Below are positions 1 through 11,900 of a stretch of 64,000 bases of DNA, piece after piece. This DNA is from Ampullaceana balthica (Eukaryota; Mollusca; Gastropoda; Lymnaeidae). The notes under the pieces are model-generated. The model searched no databases, was not told the origin of the DNA, and saw nothing but the letters and a program-made list of their open reading frames with translations. Location: contig CALYLW010000976.1 in the NCBI GenBank assembly GCA_944989445.1, forward strand, positions 186,001 through 250,000. Direction: 5' to 3'. The position numbers and the translations under genes were made by a program. The first letter of the stretch is position 1; each line of letters begins with the position of its first letter.

Positions 1-275
1 CAAGTCGTTACATTAAAATAGAAAACCTTAATTCTACACTTAATAAATTATTACTATTATTTATTATATAGCCACTGGCATTGATATAGCCTGTAGAGTA
101 AAAAAACTAAGTCACTATAATATCTTGACAAACTCTTCATAATATTTTATACTCGTGTATAATACGATAATAGACCAATATGTGTGTATTAATTCTAAAA
201 TCTGAATTTATTTAAATATATTTAATCAACGCCTCCGCTTTTCAGAATAAGCAGTACAAAAATTGCTATCAGCAG

Positions 276-2640
276 CACCTTCATTGTGGTTTGGATCGAA
301 CCACATATCGTTATTTGCATAAATCCATCTTCACGCCACCTAACAATTTATCTAGAAATGCTCATGATAAATTGCAACTTTTAAAATTACATTATAAATA
401 TTTATCGTTAAATAGACACCAATCAAGTTTTTTTTTATGGTGCTAACTTTTAAAATTCATTAATCAGCTTATCCAGTAATCATGAAATTTGAGTATGAGA
501 AACTAATGTTTAGTATTGGTATTAGCATAATTAAAATACAACTTTAGTCATAATAGTAAGCACATAGCATATTTTTACGACTAGACTAGTCGTAACACTA
601 GATAAATGGCTACTGCTCCGACTAGTCGTAACATTAGCCAGGTAGCTATTGCTCCGACTATCTGTAACACAAGATAGGAATATTAACTCTTTTTCTCCGG
701 ATCAAGGCTACCATCGTTGATTTTAAAAATATGTTTTTGACGGATCTACGACATGAGCGTCGAATTATTAAAAATTGGATTGTTTTGTTTCTTTTCTTAG
801 CTATTAAACTAAAATTAGTTTTAATGTAATCTAGAATGATTTCCCTTGACTAAAAAGTCAGAAATTCTTTGTTTGAATGTGTTTTCATCGTAAAAGCAGC
901 GTTTGAAATGCTTGTTTTGATTTTCGTTTTTACGTGTGTTTACAACCATGGATATTCAACCCCCTCATCTGGTTATCGATCTAATATTATTTTAAATACT
1001 ACGATGATGAACAAGTAAAAGGTATTGTTTTTTATGATGATTCAGATAGTAAATTTAAATTGCCGATGAATCCTACGCCTAGTCCTAGAAGTAGCAGTGA
1101 AATTGACAATGAAGTTGACAAGTCATCTGTTGATAAACAACAAGCCCGGTCCCCATCTCAAATGCAGTGATGAACTGATAATAGTTCTACTATAAATAAT
1201 AATATAGACAATAAAGTGTCCAGTTTGAAAGCTGCTAAACTTTTTCACTAAAACTAAGTGCAATTTCCGATAGAATTAAAAATAATTTCTAGTTTGCAAT
1301 ACATAGTATAGCTTCCAGCTCCGTTGTAAACAGCACAATTTTCCTATTATTATTTTTTGTAAGGGTTACCATGGATATTGAGCTCTAATGTTTTATTTGT
1401 TTGTTTTTTTAAATGTGAAATTATTTCTGTTTGCTGTAAATATGAATATAGCTCAGAAAAAACGCCATTTTCTTACATTTGGGGAAAAAAATCTAGATTT
1501 TTGTGACTTAGAATGGTTTTTTTTTACATGTGGTGTTTTTAAATATATTTTTTTTTATTTTCACTAAAACAAGATCATAATATTTTATGAAAAGAAAGTC
1601 ATGAGTATGTGTTGCCTAAACACATCATTCTTTTCCCTTTAATTCAATACTAAATATATCATTATATGTTAAATAATAAAAAAGTTATTAACATTTTCAG
1701 ATAGCATGGTTGCCCGTGACAAATTTACAGAATAGATAATTCCAGCAGAATGAGGAAAATAATTCTGGAGAAAAAGAGTTAATGCTACGACCATTTCACT
1801 TATTTACTAAAATCATATTGGGGCCGTCCATAAATGACTAAACATTTTTATTTTATTTTAAATCGTCGGAACAAAGAAATAAACCCTAATGATTAATATT
1901 CAATTTTTAATTTTATTTATTAAAAGTATTAAAACGGCATGTTATTAAATTGTCAAGTCATATCATTTTTGAGGACTGGTTAACCATTAAAAAATGACAG
2001 TTTTACTGTCAGGTCCGTATTTTTCCTTGTCTTTTTTAGAACCAACAAAAAGAGTGTGTACCAAATTTTCTCCTTGCGTCGTCTGATGGTGACTTCAAAG
2101 AACATGTGATGTCACGGCCCACTTACGTTCAGTTCTCATGCGCTGTGTTCCTTTTCCAACGCACACAAAATAATTTTTTAGAAAACATCAAATTTTATAT
2201 CAATGTGGTAATTTTAAGTCAAATGCCTTTGACGTGCATGACCAGTGCACGTACTTAGCAGGAAAACTTTCAACATAAAAAAAAGACCGAAATCGAATTT
2301 GAGGACCAGTAAACAGTCTGTTATGTTAGGCGCATCTTTCCTCTTGTAATATAAATAGTAACACTAGCTGCCTAAACCATTTTTCACACTTTGACATCAC
2401 GGCCCAGCTGTGTGTTTCTTCTCGTACTATGCTTCGTCAACAAAGCGTATTTTTAAAAAAATCGTTCACTAGCCGAACTCCACTAACAGTGATGACGGTG
2501 TATTTTTATTATTTATATACCGGAATATTAAGAAAACGCTTTGATATCACAGTCACTCGATAATTGACTCTGGTATTCTGCCGTAACACAACAAAAAAAA
2601 TTAACTCCTGGTAATAAACTAATACAGACTAATTGAAGTT
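276..2640. other. AT-rich non-coding stretch
   Basis: No credible gene is visible. It contains short words of the CGACTAGTCGTAAC type (about 578-660), also present at 4020-4040 and 5965, and a transposon-end-like GGGGCCGTCCATAAATGAC near 1820. Short GGTTAACCGG-like words recur between 1970 and 2900. Most likely decayed transposon sequence. Confidence 0.5.
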
Positions 2641-2698
2641 ACGGTTAACCGGTCCTGATTAAACGGGACCGTGCCTGATCTGAGGACCGGTTAACCGT
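2641..2698. repeat. Perfect 16-bp inverted repeat (hairpin)
   Basis: ACGGTTAACCGGTCCT at 2641-2656 is matched by its exact reverse complement at 2683-2698, with a 26-base spacer. Degenerate versions of the arm occur near 1975, 2305 and 2855, so this is probably the end or centre of a degraded element. Confidence 0.7.
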
Positions 2699-2960
2699 TA
2701 ACAACCTTAATTTTAATTATGCTATTACTAATACTATATCTTTGATTCCCGAGTTGATCTGCATTACACACAAGAGAGGTAAACACGACGTCATGAACGG
2801 TCGATATGTGACCTTTTAAAACTAAGGAAAAATACCTCGCTAACTTAAACGATTGGTTTAACCGGTCCTCTTATTTAGAACGGTTAATCACGAGTCCTTT
2901 AAAAAAAACGAATTAAAAATTGACTATAAACCATCACTGTTTACTTAATCCACCAAAGAA

Positions 2961-3412
2961 AACATTGATAAACTAGAACAAATTCAAAAAAGAGCTGCCA
3001 GATTCATTACTGGAGAATATTCGAAACTGACAAGAATAACACCATTAGTTAAATCATTAAACCTTGAAACACTAGAGGATAGAAGAACCAAGAGCAAAGT
3101 AGTAATCATACATTAAGCAATTAATTCTAATTTAGAAATACAACACAAAGATAACTTAATACAACCCTCAGATAGACATAAGGATAAAAACACCTTTCTT
3201 ATTCCGTATGCAAGAACAAACACATACAAGTTTTCCTTCTTCCCGTCCGGAATTCGGGCGTGGAATGGGTTGCCTGAAGAATCCATGAAAACCAACACTT
3301 TATCAACATTTAAATCTCTAATAAAAATGCAAGACTAAACACAAACCATAGATAAGCGTAGGACGCAATAATCTTCTGTATAGAAGGAGCGTCTGTAAAC
3401 AGATAAGATAAT
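2961..3412 (+). mobile_element. 5'-truncated non-LTR retrotransposon (LINE), RT C-terminus plus 3' tail
   Basis: The + frame from 2961 to the stop at 3336-3338 reads as the C-terminal end of a jockey/CR1-like LINE reverse transcriptase. It shows the family pattern LEQIQKRAARFITG, then LETLEDRR, then YKFSFFPSGIRAWNGLP and a final FKS..KMQ. An in-frame stop (3114-3116) interrupts it, so it is dead. The 3' UTR (3350-3412) ends in GATAAGATAA and is shared with other LINE copies and with the SINE family at 32690 and 59165. Five-prime truncation is usual for LINE insertion. Confidence 0.8.
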
Positions 3413-3789
3413 TGTTTGGTAGTTTTTTTTACAAATTTATATTCTCTGAATTGAAGGCATCGCGAAAAAGAGCTGAATGCAAGAGGGGGAAGCGGGCTTT
3501 GATGTCATTATCAGACGACGCGAGGCAAAAATTTAATGCATCCTTTTGTTGTTTCTCAAAATATAAGGAAAATACGTACCGGCGGTTAACCTGTATTTTT
3601 TAAACGGATAAACGGGCTCAAAAACGAGCTGACTTAACAACCTTAGATCAAACCCCTATGCTTATGTTGGAAAAAATTTTAATTTTCAAAAAAAATTATT
3701 TATAGTTTTTTGAAAATTATCTTTATTTTTTTTAAATGATTTTTTTATATTAAACATTTCTTACATAACTAGGGTGTTGGCAAACCTGG
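3413..3789. other. AT-rich non-coding stretch
   Basis: No gene seen. A CGGTTAACCTG / GACTTAACAACC pair around 3593-3650 resembles the hairpin words at 2641-2705 and may be the far end of the same decayed element. Confidence 0.4.
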
Positions 3790-4069
3790 TGATTGTAATT
3801 TTTGTACTCTTATAAGTTATTTTGTAAAGTGGATACGTTGATTAAATATATTTAAATAAATTGAGATTTTAGAATTAATACTAATAATAATAATATACAC
3901 ATAAATAAGCCCAGATTGTATTATTTACAGATGCGAATAAAATATTAAGGAGAGTTTGTTAAGATATAGTCTATAGTCAATTATAGTGACTTAGTTTTTT
4001 TTGAAGTGTCTACTGCTAAGACTAGTCGTAGCACTAGCAACATCCTGTCGAATCGTCTGCTGCTACGAC

Positions 4070-5954
4070 TAGGCCTGTCAACGGGTACCCGTTGCCGTGT
4101 GATTACCCGGGTAGTAAATTTCCGCCCGGGTACCCGTGAAATGTGGCATCTATGTCTATATTAACCGTAGGCCAAACTTCGGCTCCCATGCGGCTTTTTG
4201 TGTTTACATTGTGGCTTGCGAAACAATTTATCAAATGAAAATTTTTGTTTCAAATATATGCTGTGAAGTACTTCTAAGGAGAAATATCTGTCAACGGGAA
4301 ATAAAATACGGTCCCAATAAATACAATGTATTTTGATATATGTTTTTTTCTCTCAACCTGAAACAGAAATCGCACAACACACTAAAAAAATGGTTCTTTA
4401 AAAGAATCGTATAACGAAAACAAAAGTCCTCTGCCAAAAAAAAATGATGGACTGCTTAGAGATGAAAGACGCTGTGTTTGTTAATAAAAAAAACACTCTT
4501 GCTTTGACTAACTTTGCTTTCAAATTCACCGATTGATAATAGCTAATATTGTTTATTTACCCCCTCTCCTCCCTTCACTCCTATAACCCACACCCCTTAC
4601 ATCCCGCCTTACTTCTTGTGTTCATTAACACGTGGTGACCTAGAAAAACTGATGCTAATAATTCATACAAGGTCGCCAGTATTTAAATTTAATAAATTGA
4701 ATAGTTACTAACAGTTACTAACAGTGTAAGATGGGCAGACGTCGGCTGTGAGGATGGACTGCACAGAGATGAAAGATGCCGTGTTTGTTTTTTGTTCATT
4801 CAAACACCCTTGCTTTGAAACTAACTTTGCTTTGAAATAGCCGACAGTGGGTCACCGATTGATACTATCTAACTAATGGCGTTTTTTCTACTCTCCGCCC
4901 CCCCTCTCCTCTCTTCCCTCCTATAACCCAGTGCTTCTCAAAATTTTTGTATTGCGGACCGGCAGGAATGTTTTCCATTGCATCTGGAACCGGTGCACTA
5001 TTTTCCCTGTACTTACATGGTAGCGAAATGAATTATATTTCCTTTTATTTTATTTCCTTTTATTTCTTTCATTTATTTGCTTATTGTCAAAAATGACAAA
5101 TTCTATAGGGTTGGTATTATTGATAGCAATTGGAGGATTATAATTATATTTTTCTCTCCTTTCTTGATAACTTCCGCGGACCCCCACTTTGAGAAGCACT
5201 GCTATAACCCACACCCTGCATTCGCTTGTGTTCATTGACACGTGTTTGCCTAGCCCAAAAATTGATATTAATAATACACCCAAAGTTAACAAGATAGGTT
5301 AGACGTCGTGTGGAATCAGGCCAATTAAGTTGACAGCGACACGGCAAAATGCAACAATTGTAATTAAATTGTGTCTGTGAAGGGTGGCAACCCAACGCGA
5401 TAAAACGCCATGTGAACGTTATTCATAAAATTGATATTGATAAACAAACCGCCGATCCACCCAATATCAGAAATATTTTGGTGTCAACAAAAGCAGTACC
5501 ACTGACCAAAGCACGATCACTTAAGATTTATCGCAGTATAGCATACGTCATCGCCCTTAGCATCGACTACCGACGCCAAGTGGATATTAACATTAAAGGT
5601 ATGACACTGAATGTTACGTCATTGCCGTAGACATTTTGTTTGCATGTTCAGTTTATTGTCATTTATGAGTATGACGAATGCATTTACAGCAGGAATTGAA
5701 TAAAAGTTTTTAGTGCATTATAGTTAATTATAGTGCATTAGTAATAGTATGTTACTGTAACTGGAAGCAAGCCGTTGGCTACTACTACTGTGTGAAATGA
5801 GGTGCATGGATGGTGGCTAGGTTGCATTGTATTGTATGGCGATCATGACGGGGAAAATTATGCGACGTTTAAGTTTAGAACGGGTAACCCGGGTACCCGT
5901 TCGAAATTTTCACGGGTACCCGGGCAGCTTTTTTGAACAAAATTGACAGCCCTA
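4070..5954. mobile_element. Non-autonomous hAT element, copy A (8-bp TSD GCTACGAC)
   Basis: Bounded by TAGGCCTGTCAA and, at the far end, the reverse complement of TAGGGCTGTCAA, with the identical 8-bp sequence GCTACGAC on both sides (4062-4069 and 5955-5962), the hAT hallmark. Subterminal CGGGTACCCG palindromes occur at both ends. The interior has a partial direct duplication (about 4445-4745 versus 4750-4910, both with ATGGACTGC..AGAGATGAAAGA). No transposase is present. A second hAT MITE (4929-5201) is nested inside. Copy B lies in reverse orientation at 10613-12139. Confidence 0.85.
4929..5201. mobile_element. Nested hAT MITE (CAGTGCTTCTCAAA ends, TSD CTATAACC)
   Basis: Terminal CAGTGCTTCTCAAA and TTTGAGAAGCACTG are flanked by CTATAACC at 4921-4928 and 5202-5209. 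The CAGTGNTTCTCAAA terminus is typical of hAT MITEs. A related copy is at 58856-59439. It lies inside the older hAT copy A, giving a relative insertion order. Confidence 0.88.
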
Positions 5955-6078
5955 GCTACGACCCAGTCGTAGCAGCAGTTTCCTGGCTAGCCTTACGACA
6001 TGTCGTCATGCCATAACGACTATCAGCATCCTTGAAAATATGAATATAATTGGCATCAAAGTTGTGGTTAACTTAGTC

Positions 6079-7651
6079 GGCAATCCTGTCAACAGCGGTC
6101 CCAAAATCAAACATCACAAAATTTATTAAGCAACGTACTTTTACTAATTTAAACACATTCATTAAGTAATAAAAGAAGTATTTAATGGTTAAATGGTGGA
6201 TTTGTATGTGTTTTGATGAGTTTAAAGGGATTTTTAACTATAAAAAACTGGTTTTAAAAACAGGAGTCTAGCAAAAATCGTTGTTTGTTTATATTTTTTA
6301 CCCAATTTGGCCAACCAGACCAAACTAAATTTTCATGTTAGCGGTAAGCTAAATACTTATCAGATTCAGAGGCGTAAACTGACGGTAAAGTCATTTACAA
6401 TAAAGTATTTCTGCCCCCCCACCCCCCCCACTTAATGAAATCAAATTAGTACTTGGGAAATAAGCCTGTTCAAGGTATGTGACATCACAGTTCTTATAAA
6501 CCACCCACCCCCTTGTCAATTATTAACCAACAAGTAACCAAAATTCTTTGATTCTTAGTTTTAAAAAATACTTTTTTATTTCGTATAAATTATAAAACAG
6601 TAGTTTAATTTGAACAAAAATATAATATTTTGGCTGGATCCTATTTACGTGGCCAAGATGGCGGCGAGTCATTTCCGGGCGAAGTGACGTCACTTCGACG
6701 CTACCGTTGCTGTACACAAGTTACAATTTTGTTTTTAATGGAATACATCCCCTTGCCCTTTGTATTTTACTCGATTGCCTCCCCTTGTAAAGTATCTGGT
6801 CTGTTGGTCTTCATACGCGTCACTTATTAATTACGAATAAAAATTAGTGATTGGACTAGTGCAAGACCGGCATTAAACAAGTAGGCGAGGGCCCCAGGCC
6901 CGAGGCGCAGGGGCTAAAATGAAGCAATCCGGCGGATAATCTAGTTTTTATATCAACTTGCTAAATGCGGCACTATATGCTGTGACGCGTATGTAGATGC
7001 ACAACAGCCCGCGAAAATTCCTGGCGGGCAAAATCTTTTCGTCTGAAATTCCGGGTGCAGTAGCATCGCGGTTGGAAATTTTCTGAATTTTTGTGTAAAA
7101 TCGTTCAAAAAGGAAAGTGAATTTTTCAAACTGGAAGTGTCAGGGTTAGGTTTAGCTATAGAATTTTATGGTTAGGTTTAGCTATAGAATTTTAGGGTTA
7201 AGGTTAGGTTTAGCTTTACAGTTTTTAAAAAGTGAACCCTTCCCGGTCTTCCCCTATTCGTGATTCAGACGCATGAACAGTGAGTATCATTTTTTTCTTA
7301 CTATTTTTCGCTGTTTTCCAAACTTGGCAGGTTGCTAAAATAGCCTATAATTATAATTTTTTTAGTAACATTTTGCTGTTTTCCAAAATTGTCATGTTTC
7401 TAAAAAAAGCTAAGAATTTGAGAATCCCTGTTCCCCTCGGCCCCCTAAATTCCAATGCTCTGTACTACTTTCCGGGGGTCACGTGCCTTAGCAACAACGG
7501 TGGCCGCCGGAAATGACTAGCCGTCATCTTGGCCACGTAAATCCGAATTTACCAATATTTTTATGTTAAAATATATTTCATAGTAAATTTAGTTGATTTT
7601 AATATGATTCTGGGCATGTTTGATTTTGGGATCGCCGTTGACAGGAGTGCC
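6079..7651. mobile_element. TIR element with 8-bp TSD ACTTAGTC
   Basis: Ends GGCAATCCTGTCAACAGCG (left) and, reverse-complemented, GGCACTCCTGTCAACGGCG (right), followed inward by CCCAAAATCAAACAT on both arms. ACTTAGTC flanks both ends (6071-6078, 7652-7659). The 8-bp TSD suggests hAT, but the terminus is not a classical hAT one. A further inverted pair, TTTACGTGGCCAAGATG at about 6637 and about 7548, marks a nested ~0.9-kb unit. No transposase ORF. Confidence 0.8.
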
Positions 7652-7659
7652 ACTTAGTC

Positions 7660-8317
7660 AAATTCATCAATACTATACTGACAGTGCCAAAATAAATTTA
7701 TTAAATACTACTACTACTAAAACACTATAACTAAATTTTTCAATCAATGACAATTGTGAATTGAATCAATGACAATGATCACAATGACTTGAATGACAAT
7801 ATGAAAATGTGTCAACTCAACTCAAAGTCTCAATCATCATTGAGTTGAATCAAACAATGATCAAAAAATTATTCAATGAAACTTCAAATTTGCTGAGCAA
7901 TGGCATAATTTGATATTTGGACAAATGTACTTGCACTAATCAGAGTTGAAATTTAAAATGTATGTGCAATTTTATCTTTAAAATATTGATTGACTAGTAT
8001 AATTTTAATATAAGTCTTATTTGAAAATACCTTGCACAGTTTTCAAACGAAAAGCCTCCCCTGGGTTGTTCTACGCACGGCGCGGCCATCTTGATTGTAA
8101 ACAAGTGAACCAGTTTTCACTCGCAATAAATGCCAAATTTAATTTTAGCATTAAACTTACAAGTTTAAAAATTATAATAATTATTAAATAAAAATCAGCG
8201 ATGAAGATAATTAATTATTAATAATTTTAAAAAAAATAAATTATTTTTTATAATAAATAAAAATCATTGTACACTTTTGTAATTGGTTCTAGCTTTCAAC
8301 ATAATGAATGGAAATGA
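7660..8317. other. Non-coding stretch with simple-sequence DNA
   Basis: Contains degenerate TCAATGACAAT-type low-complexity sequence (about 7740-7870) and AT-rich DNA. No gene seen. Confidence 0.5.
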
Positions 8318-8610
8318 TAATTTAGAAATACAACACAAAGATAACTTAATACAACCCTCAGATAGACATAAGGATAAAAACATCTTTCTTATTCCGTATG
8401 CAAGAACAAACACATACAAGTTTTCCTCCTTCCCGTCCGGAATTCGGGCGTGAAATGGGTTGCCTGAAGAATCCAGGAAAACCAACACTTTATCAACATT
8501 TAAATTTCTAGTGGAAATGCAGGACTAAACACAAACCATAGATAAGCGTAGGATGCAATAATCTTCTGTATAGAAGGAGCGTCTGTAAACAGATAAGATA
8601 AAATAAGATA
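8318..8610 (+). mobile_element. LINE 3' end, second copy
   Basis: Near-identical to the 3' half of the LINE at 2961-3412: same AATACAACACAAAGATAAC start, same SFFPSGIRA-type coding end and same tail ending in repeated GATAAGATAA. More strongly 5'-truncated. Confidence 0.82.
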
Positions 8611-8998
8611 ATAATTTAGTTCAAGTAAAGGTAACGTATGACTGAGTCTGAGACTGAGATTTTACATTTCTTGATATGTAAATATATTTTTTTTAAAAAT
8701 TCTTTAAAGATCCACTCAACATGTTTGATTACATGGACATGCAAAATGATTGGGTTTTTTTTATTACTGATTGAGTATCTTACAGAAACTTATATTATTT
8801 TATTATTTTTTTAAAGTAATAAAATAAAACAAAAATGTTGTAAATATTTTTAGTTTATGCAAGAATAATAACTCCTTTTGACAATTTCTATTGACTATTT
8901 TGTAGTACAGTCCCCTCCCTAAGTAGGCCTAAATCGAGGGCTTCCCTAGTATAATACTATTACTATTAATACTTCATACAAATAGAATAAAGGCCAAC

Positions 8999-11900
8999 AT
9001 GAACTCGCTTAGCATCTTTTTCATTGTATTTTTGTGCAGTCTTTATTTGGATTTATCACAGAGCCAAGAATCAACAACCCCAACACCAGATCGTAAGTAT
9101 AGACATCTGAATCTGATGAAATTATCACCCTTTCACTTTCACTTTCAATACTTTCTTAAATCTTACTCTTGTTCTAAAGTCTAAAGTTCTTAGATTCTTA
9201 GTCTTGAGTCTTAGGTCTAGTCTTAGTACACTTCGTTAACTAGTTTAGTTTTGACAAGAACTTGAAAATATAAAGTCAGATTCAGATGTCTAAATTAATG
9301 ATTAATGCCAACATTTAGATATAGCCAAGTCTAAAAATTATAATTAAAATTATTCTTTTGATTTATTTCAATTTCAATGCCAGTCAAACGTGAAATGAGA
9401 AAAAAAGTTTAAAAAGCGTTATTTTAAATTTAAGTTATTATATTAGTTAGTCTGAAAGTTATTAGTAATTAGATTTTGACTTCACTAATGACCCAATGAT
9501 TTCATCCTATTTTAATTTATGACTAGTGACATTGAATTTGAATATGATTGTACTTCTGAATTCTGAACTGACTACTGAACACTCATGCTCATACTATACT
9601 AATACTAGTCATACCCAGGCAATTTTCTCTTGAGTGACTGGCCTTAAAATTATAACTTCACTATAAAAAAATTCCATCAACTCTGATTCACTCAATTACC
9701 ATATAATTATTATAATACAATGTATATGAATATGATTCATTATGACATTCCTGCGTATAAGTATAAGACATAAATGACATAATAAGACGACTGGGCATAT
9801 ACGATGAGCTCCCTCCCTAATTTTCAATTTTCATGTTGAAATATAGGTTTTAAGCTATTTTCACCAAATAAATAGAAGTAAAAAAAAGATTTTTAAAAAC
9901 CACTTTTTTATAAGCAGACTAAAAAGAAGAAAATAATTTAAAATGTGGGGCATGCGCTTATGAGGTTTAACATATGCAGTTCATTCATTCTCTCACGTTT
10001 TAGATCTCTCTTTTGCCTTCTAAATTATAAATCTTTAATTTTTATACCAAACACCCGCCCCACGTTTTTAGTCATATTAAATTAGTACTTGAACTTATAA
10101 GTTTTAAATTATTTTCTTCTGTTTAGTCCGCTTATAAAAATGTGGTTTTTAAAAATCTTTTTTTTTACTTCTATTTATTTTATTCTTTTTAGTCTAAGTG
10201 TATGCTATGGTGAGTTTTGAAGTATTTATTATGTTCAAATATGATACGCATTGCCCGACAAACATTTACAGACTGGAAATGACTGATCTCCCCTTGATGT
10301 TAAACATGGTTGATGTGGTCGGGGTTGGTGTGAACTCGGCACTTGAATGTAATGTAAACAAGAGCAGACGGATAATACATATGCTTATATATAGATAACT
10401 AAACTTCAATAATTTAATAACGGTACATTCGATCGATCTGAAATTTTGATACAATGCATTGTCATCCAAGATCTATCTGTGGTAAAATTTTGAGATCTCT
10501 AAGACCATCAGAAGTGGTTAAATTTTACATTGGCAGATTTGAAAAATTGTGGACAAACAGGAACGAAAGTGAGTTAATAAAAACGTGGTAAAAAGACCGA
10601 CCCTCTTCCAACTAGAGCTGTCAATATTTTTGAAAAATGCTGCCTGGGTACCCGTCCAAATTTCGAACGGGTACCCGGGTTACCAGTTCAAAACATCGCA
10701 TAACTTTCCCCGTCATGACCACTATACAATGCTACCTAGCCACCTTCCATGCACCTCATTTCACACAGTAGCCACAAGGCCGACGTCTTAGGGGCCGTAC
10801 ATAAATGACGTCAAGCGATTTTGGCCGATTTTTTACTCCCCCCCCCCTCATCACACATTGTCACAAAAACTTTGACCCCTCTGCAATATGATGTCACAAA
10901 GCATCGCCCCCGCCCCCCCCCCAATAAAAGCTGTATTTCTTTTTTGAAAATGAGCATGTGTCAAATAACTTTATTGTCAGTTAATTTTGTATTTAATGTG
11001 TAGTTGAACTCTAAAAATTGCTGCACACTTAAATCCATGTAAAACGTCATTAAATAAATTGTAAGCAATCAAATGTTTCAGTGGAACTTTTTTTAAAGTT
11101 GCGCGTTTTGATGTCACGTCACATTTCTTAAACACATTCCTCCCCCTCGTCAAAATGTGTGACCCCCTCATCCCCTAGGTGCATAACGTCATATTTGAAC
11201 GGCCCCTTTATTCGTCTTACACTGTTAGTAACTAAGTTATTGACTTTAAAAACTTACAAATTTGGGTTAATTTTTTTAAATCAGTTTTTGGGCAAGGCAC
11301 ACGGGGTAATGAACACACAAAACACAATCGAATGGAAGGGTGGGGGGTAGATAAACAACATCGACAATCGGAAACCCAAATGTCGGCATATTTCAAAGAT
11401 CAAAGTTAGTGTCAAAGCAGGGGTGTTTTTATTAACAAAACCAAACACGGCCTATCTCATCTGTATGCCCACGTCTTACCCGTCTTACACTGTTAGTAAC
11501 TATTTAATTTATTAACCTTAAAAACTGACAACCTTGTACACATTATTAACATCAGTTTTTCTAGGTCAACACGTGTTAACGAACACAAGAAACACAAGCG
11601 AATGGAAAGGGTGCGGTTATAGTATAGGAGTGGATGGGGGAGATGGGGTAGATAATTGGTATCAATCGGTAGCCCAATGTGCGCATATTTCAAAGCAATG
11701 TTAGTGTCAAAGCAGGGGTGTTTTTATTAACAACAACAAACAACCTATTTCATCTCTATACAGTCCATCCTTATTTTCGGCAGAGTAGTTTTGTTTTCTT
11801 TATATGATTCATTCAAAGAACCAAAATCTTCTTGTGTTTGCGATTTCTGTTTCATTTTCAGAAAAAAAGATGTATCAAAATACATTGTAGTTTGTCGAGA

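Larger units (their letters stand above)
95..4003. repeat. Large element bounded by ~180-bp inverted repeats
   Basis: The left arm (about 95-275) and the reverse complement of about 3790-4003 align over most of their length. Both contain an AACTAAGTCACTATAAT block, then ATTTTAT, TATTAATTCTAAAAT, then TTTATTTAAATATATTTAAT. The arms differ by indels and substitutions, so the element is old. The interior has no intact ORF; it holds a LINE 3' end (2961-3412) and a hairpin (2641-2698). Outer borders are uncertain because the left end is near the window edge. Superfamily not recognised. Confidence 0.6.

Noticed and set aside
5144..5395. 80-83 codon ORFs near 5050-5395
   Set aside because: They overlap hAT transposon sequence in two frames without transposase motifs.
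8999..9184. Stand-alone 61-codon secreted peptide
   Set aside because: A strong donor GTAAGT at 9093 and perfect phase with exon 2 show it is exon 1 of the MEGF9-like gene.
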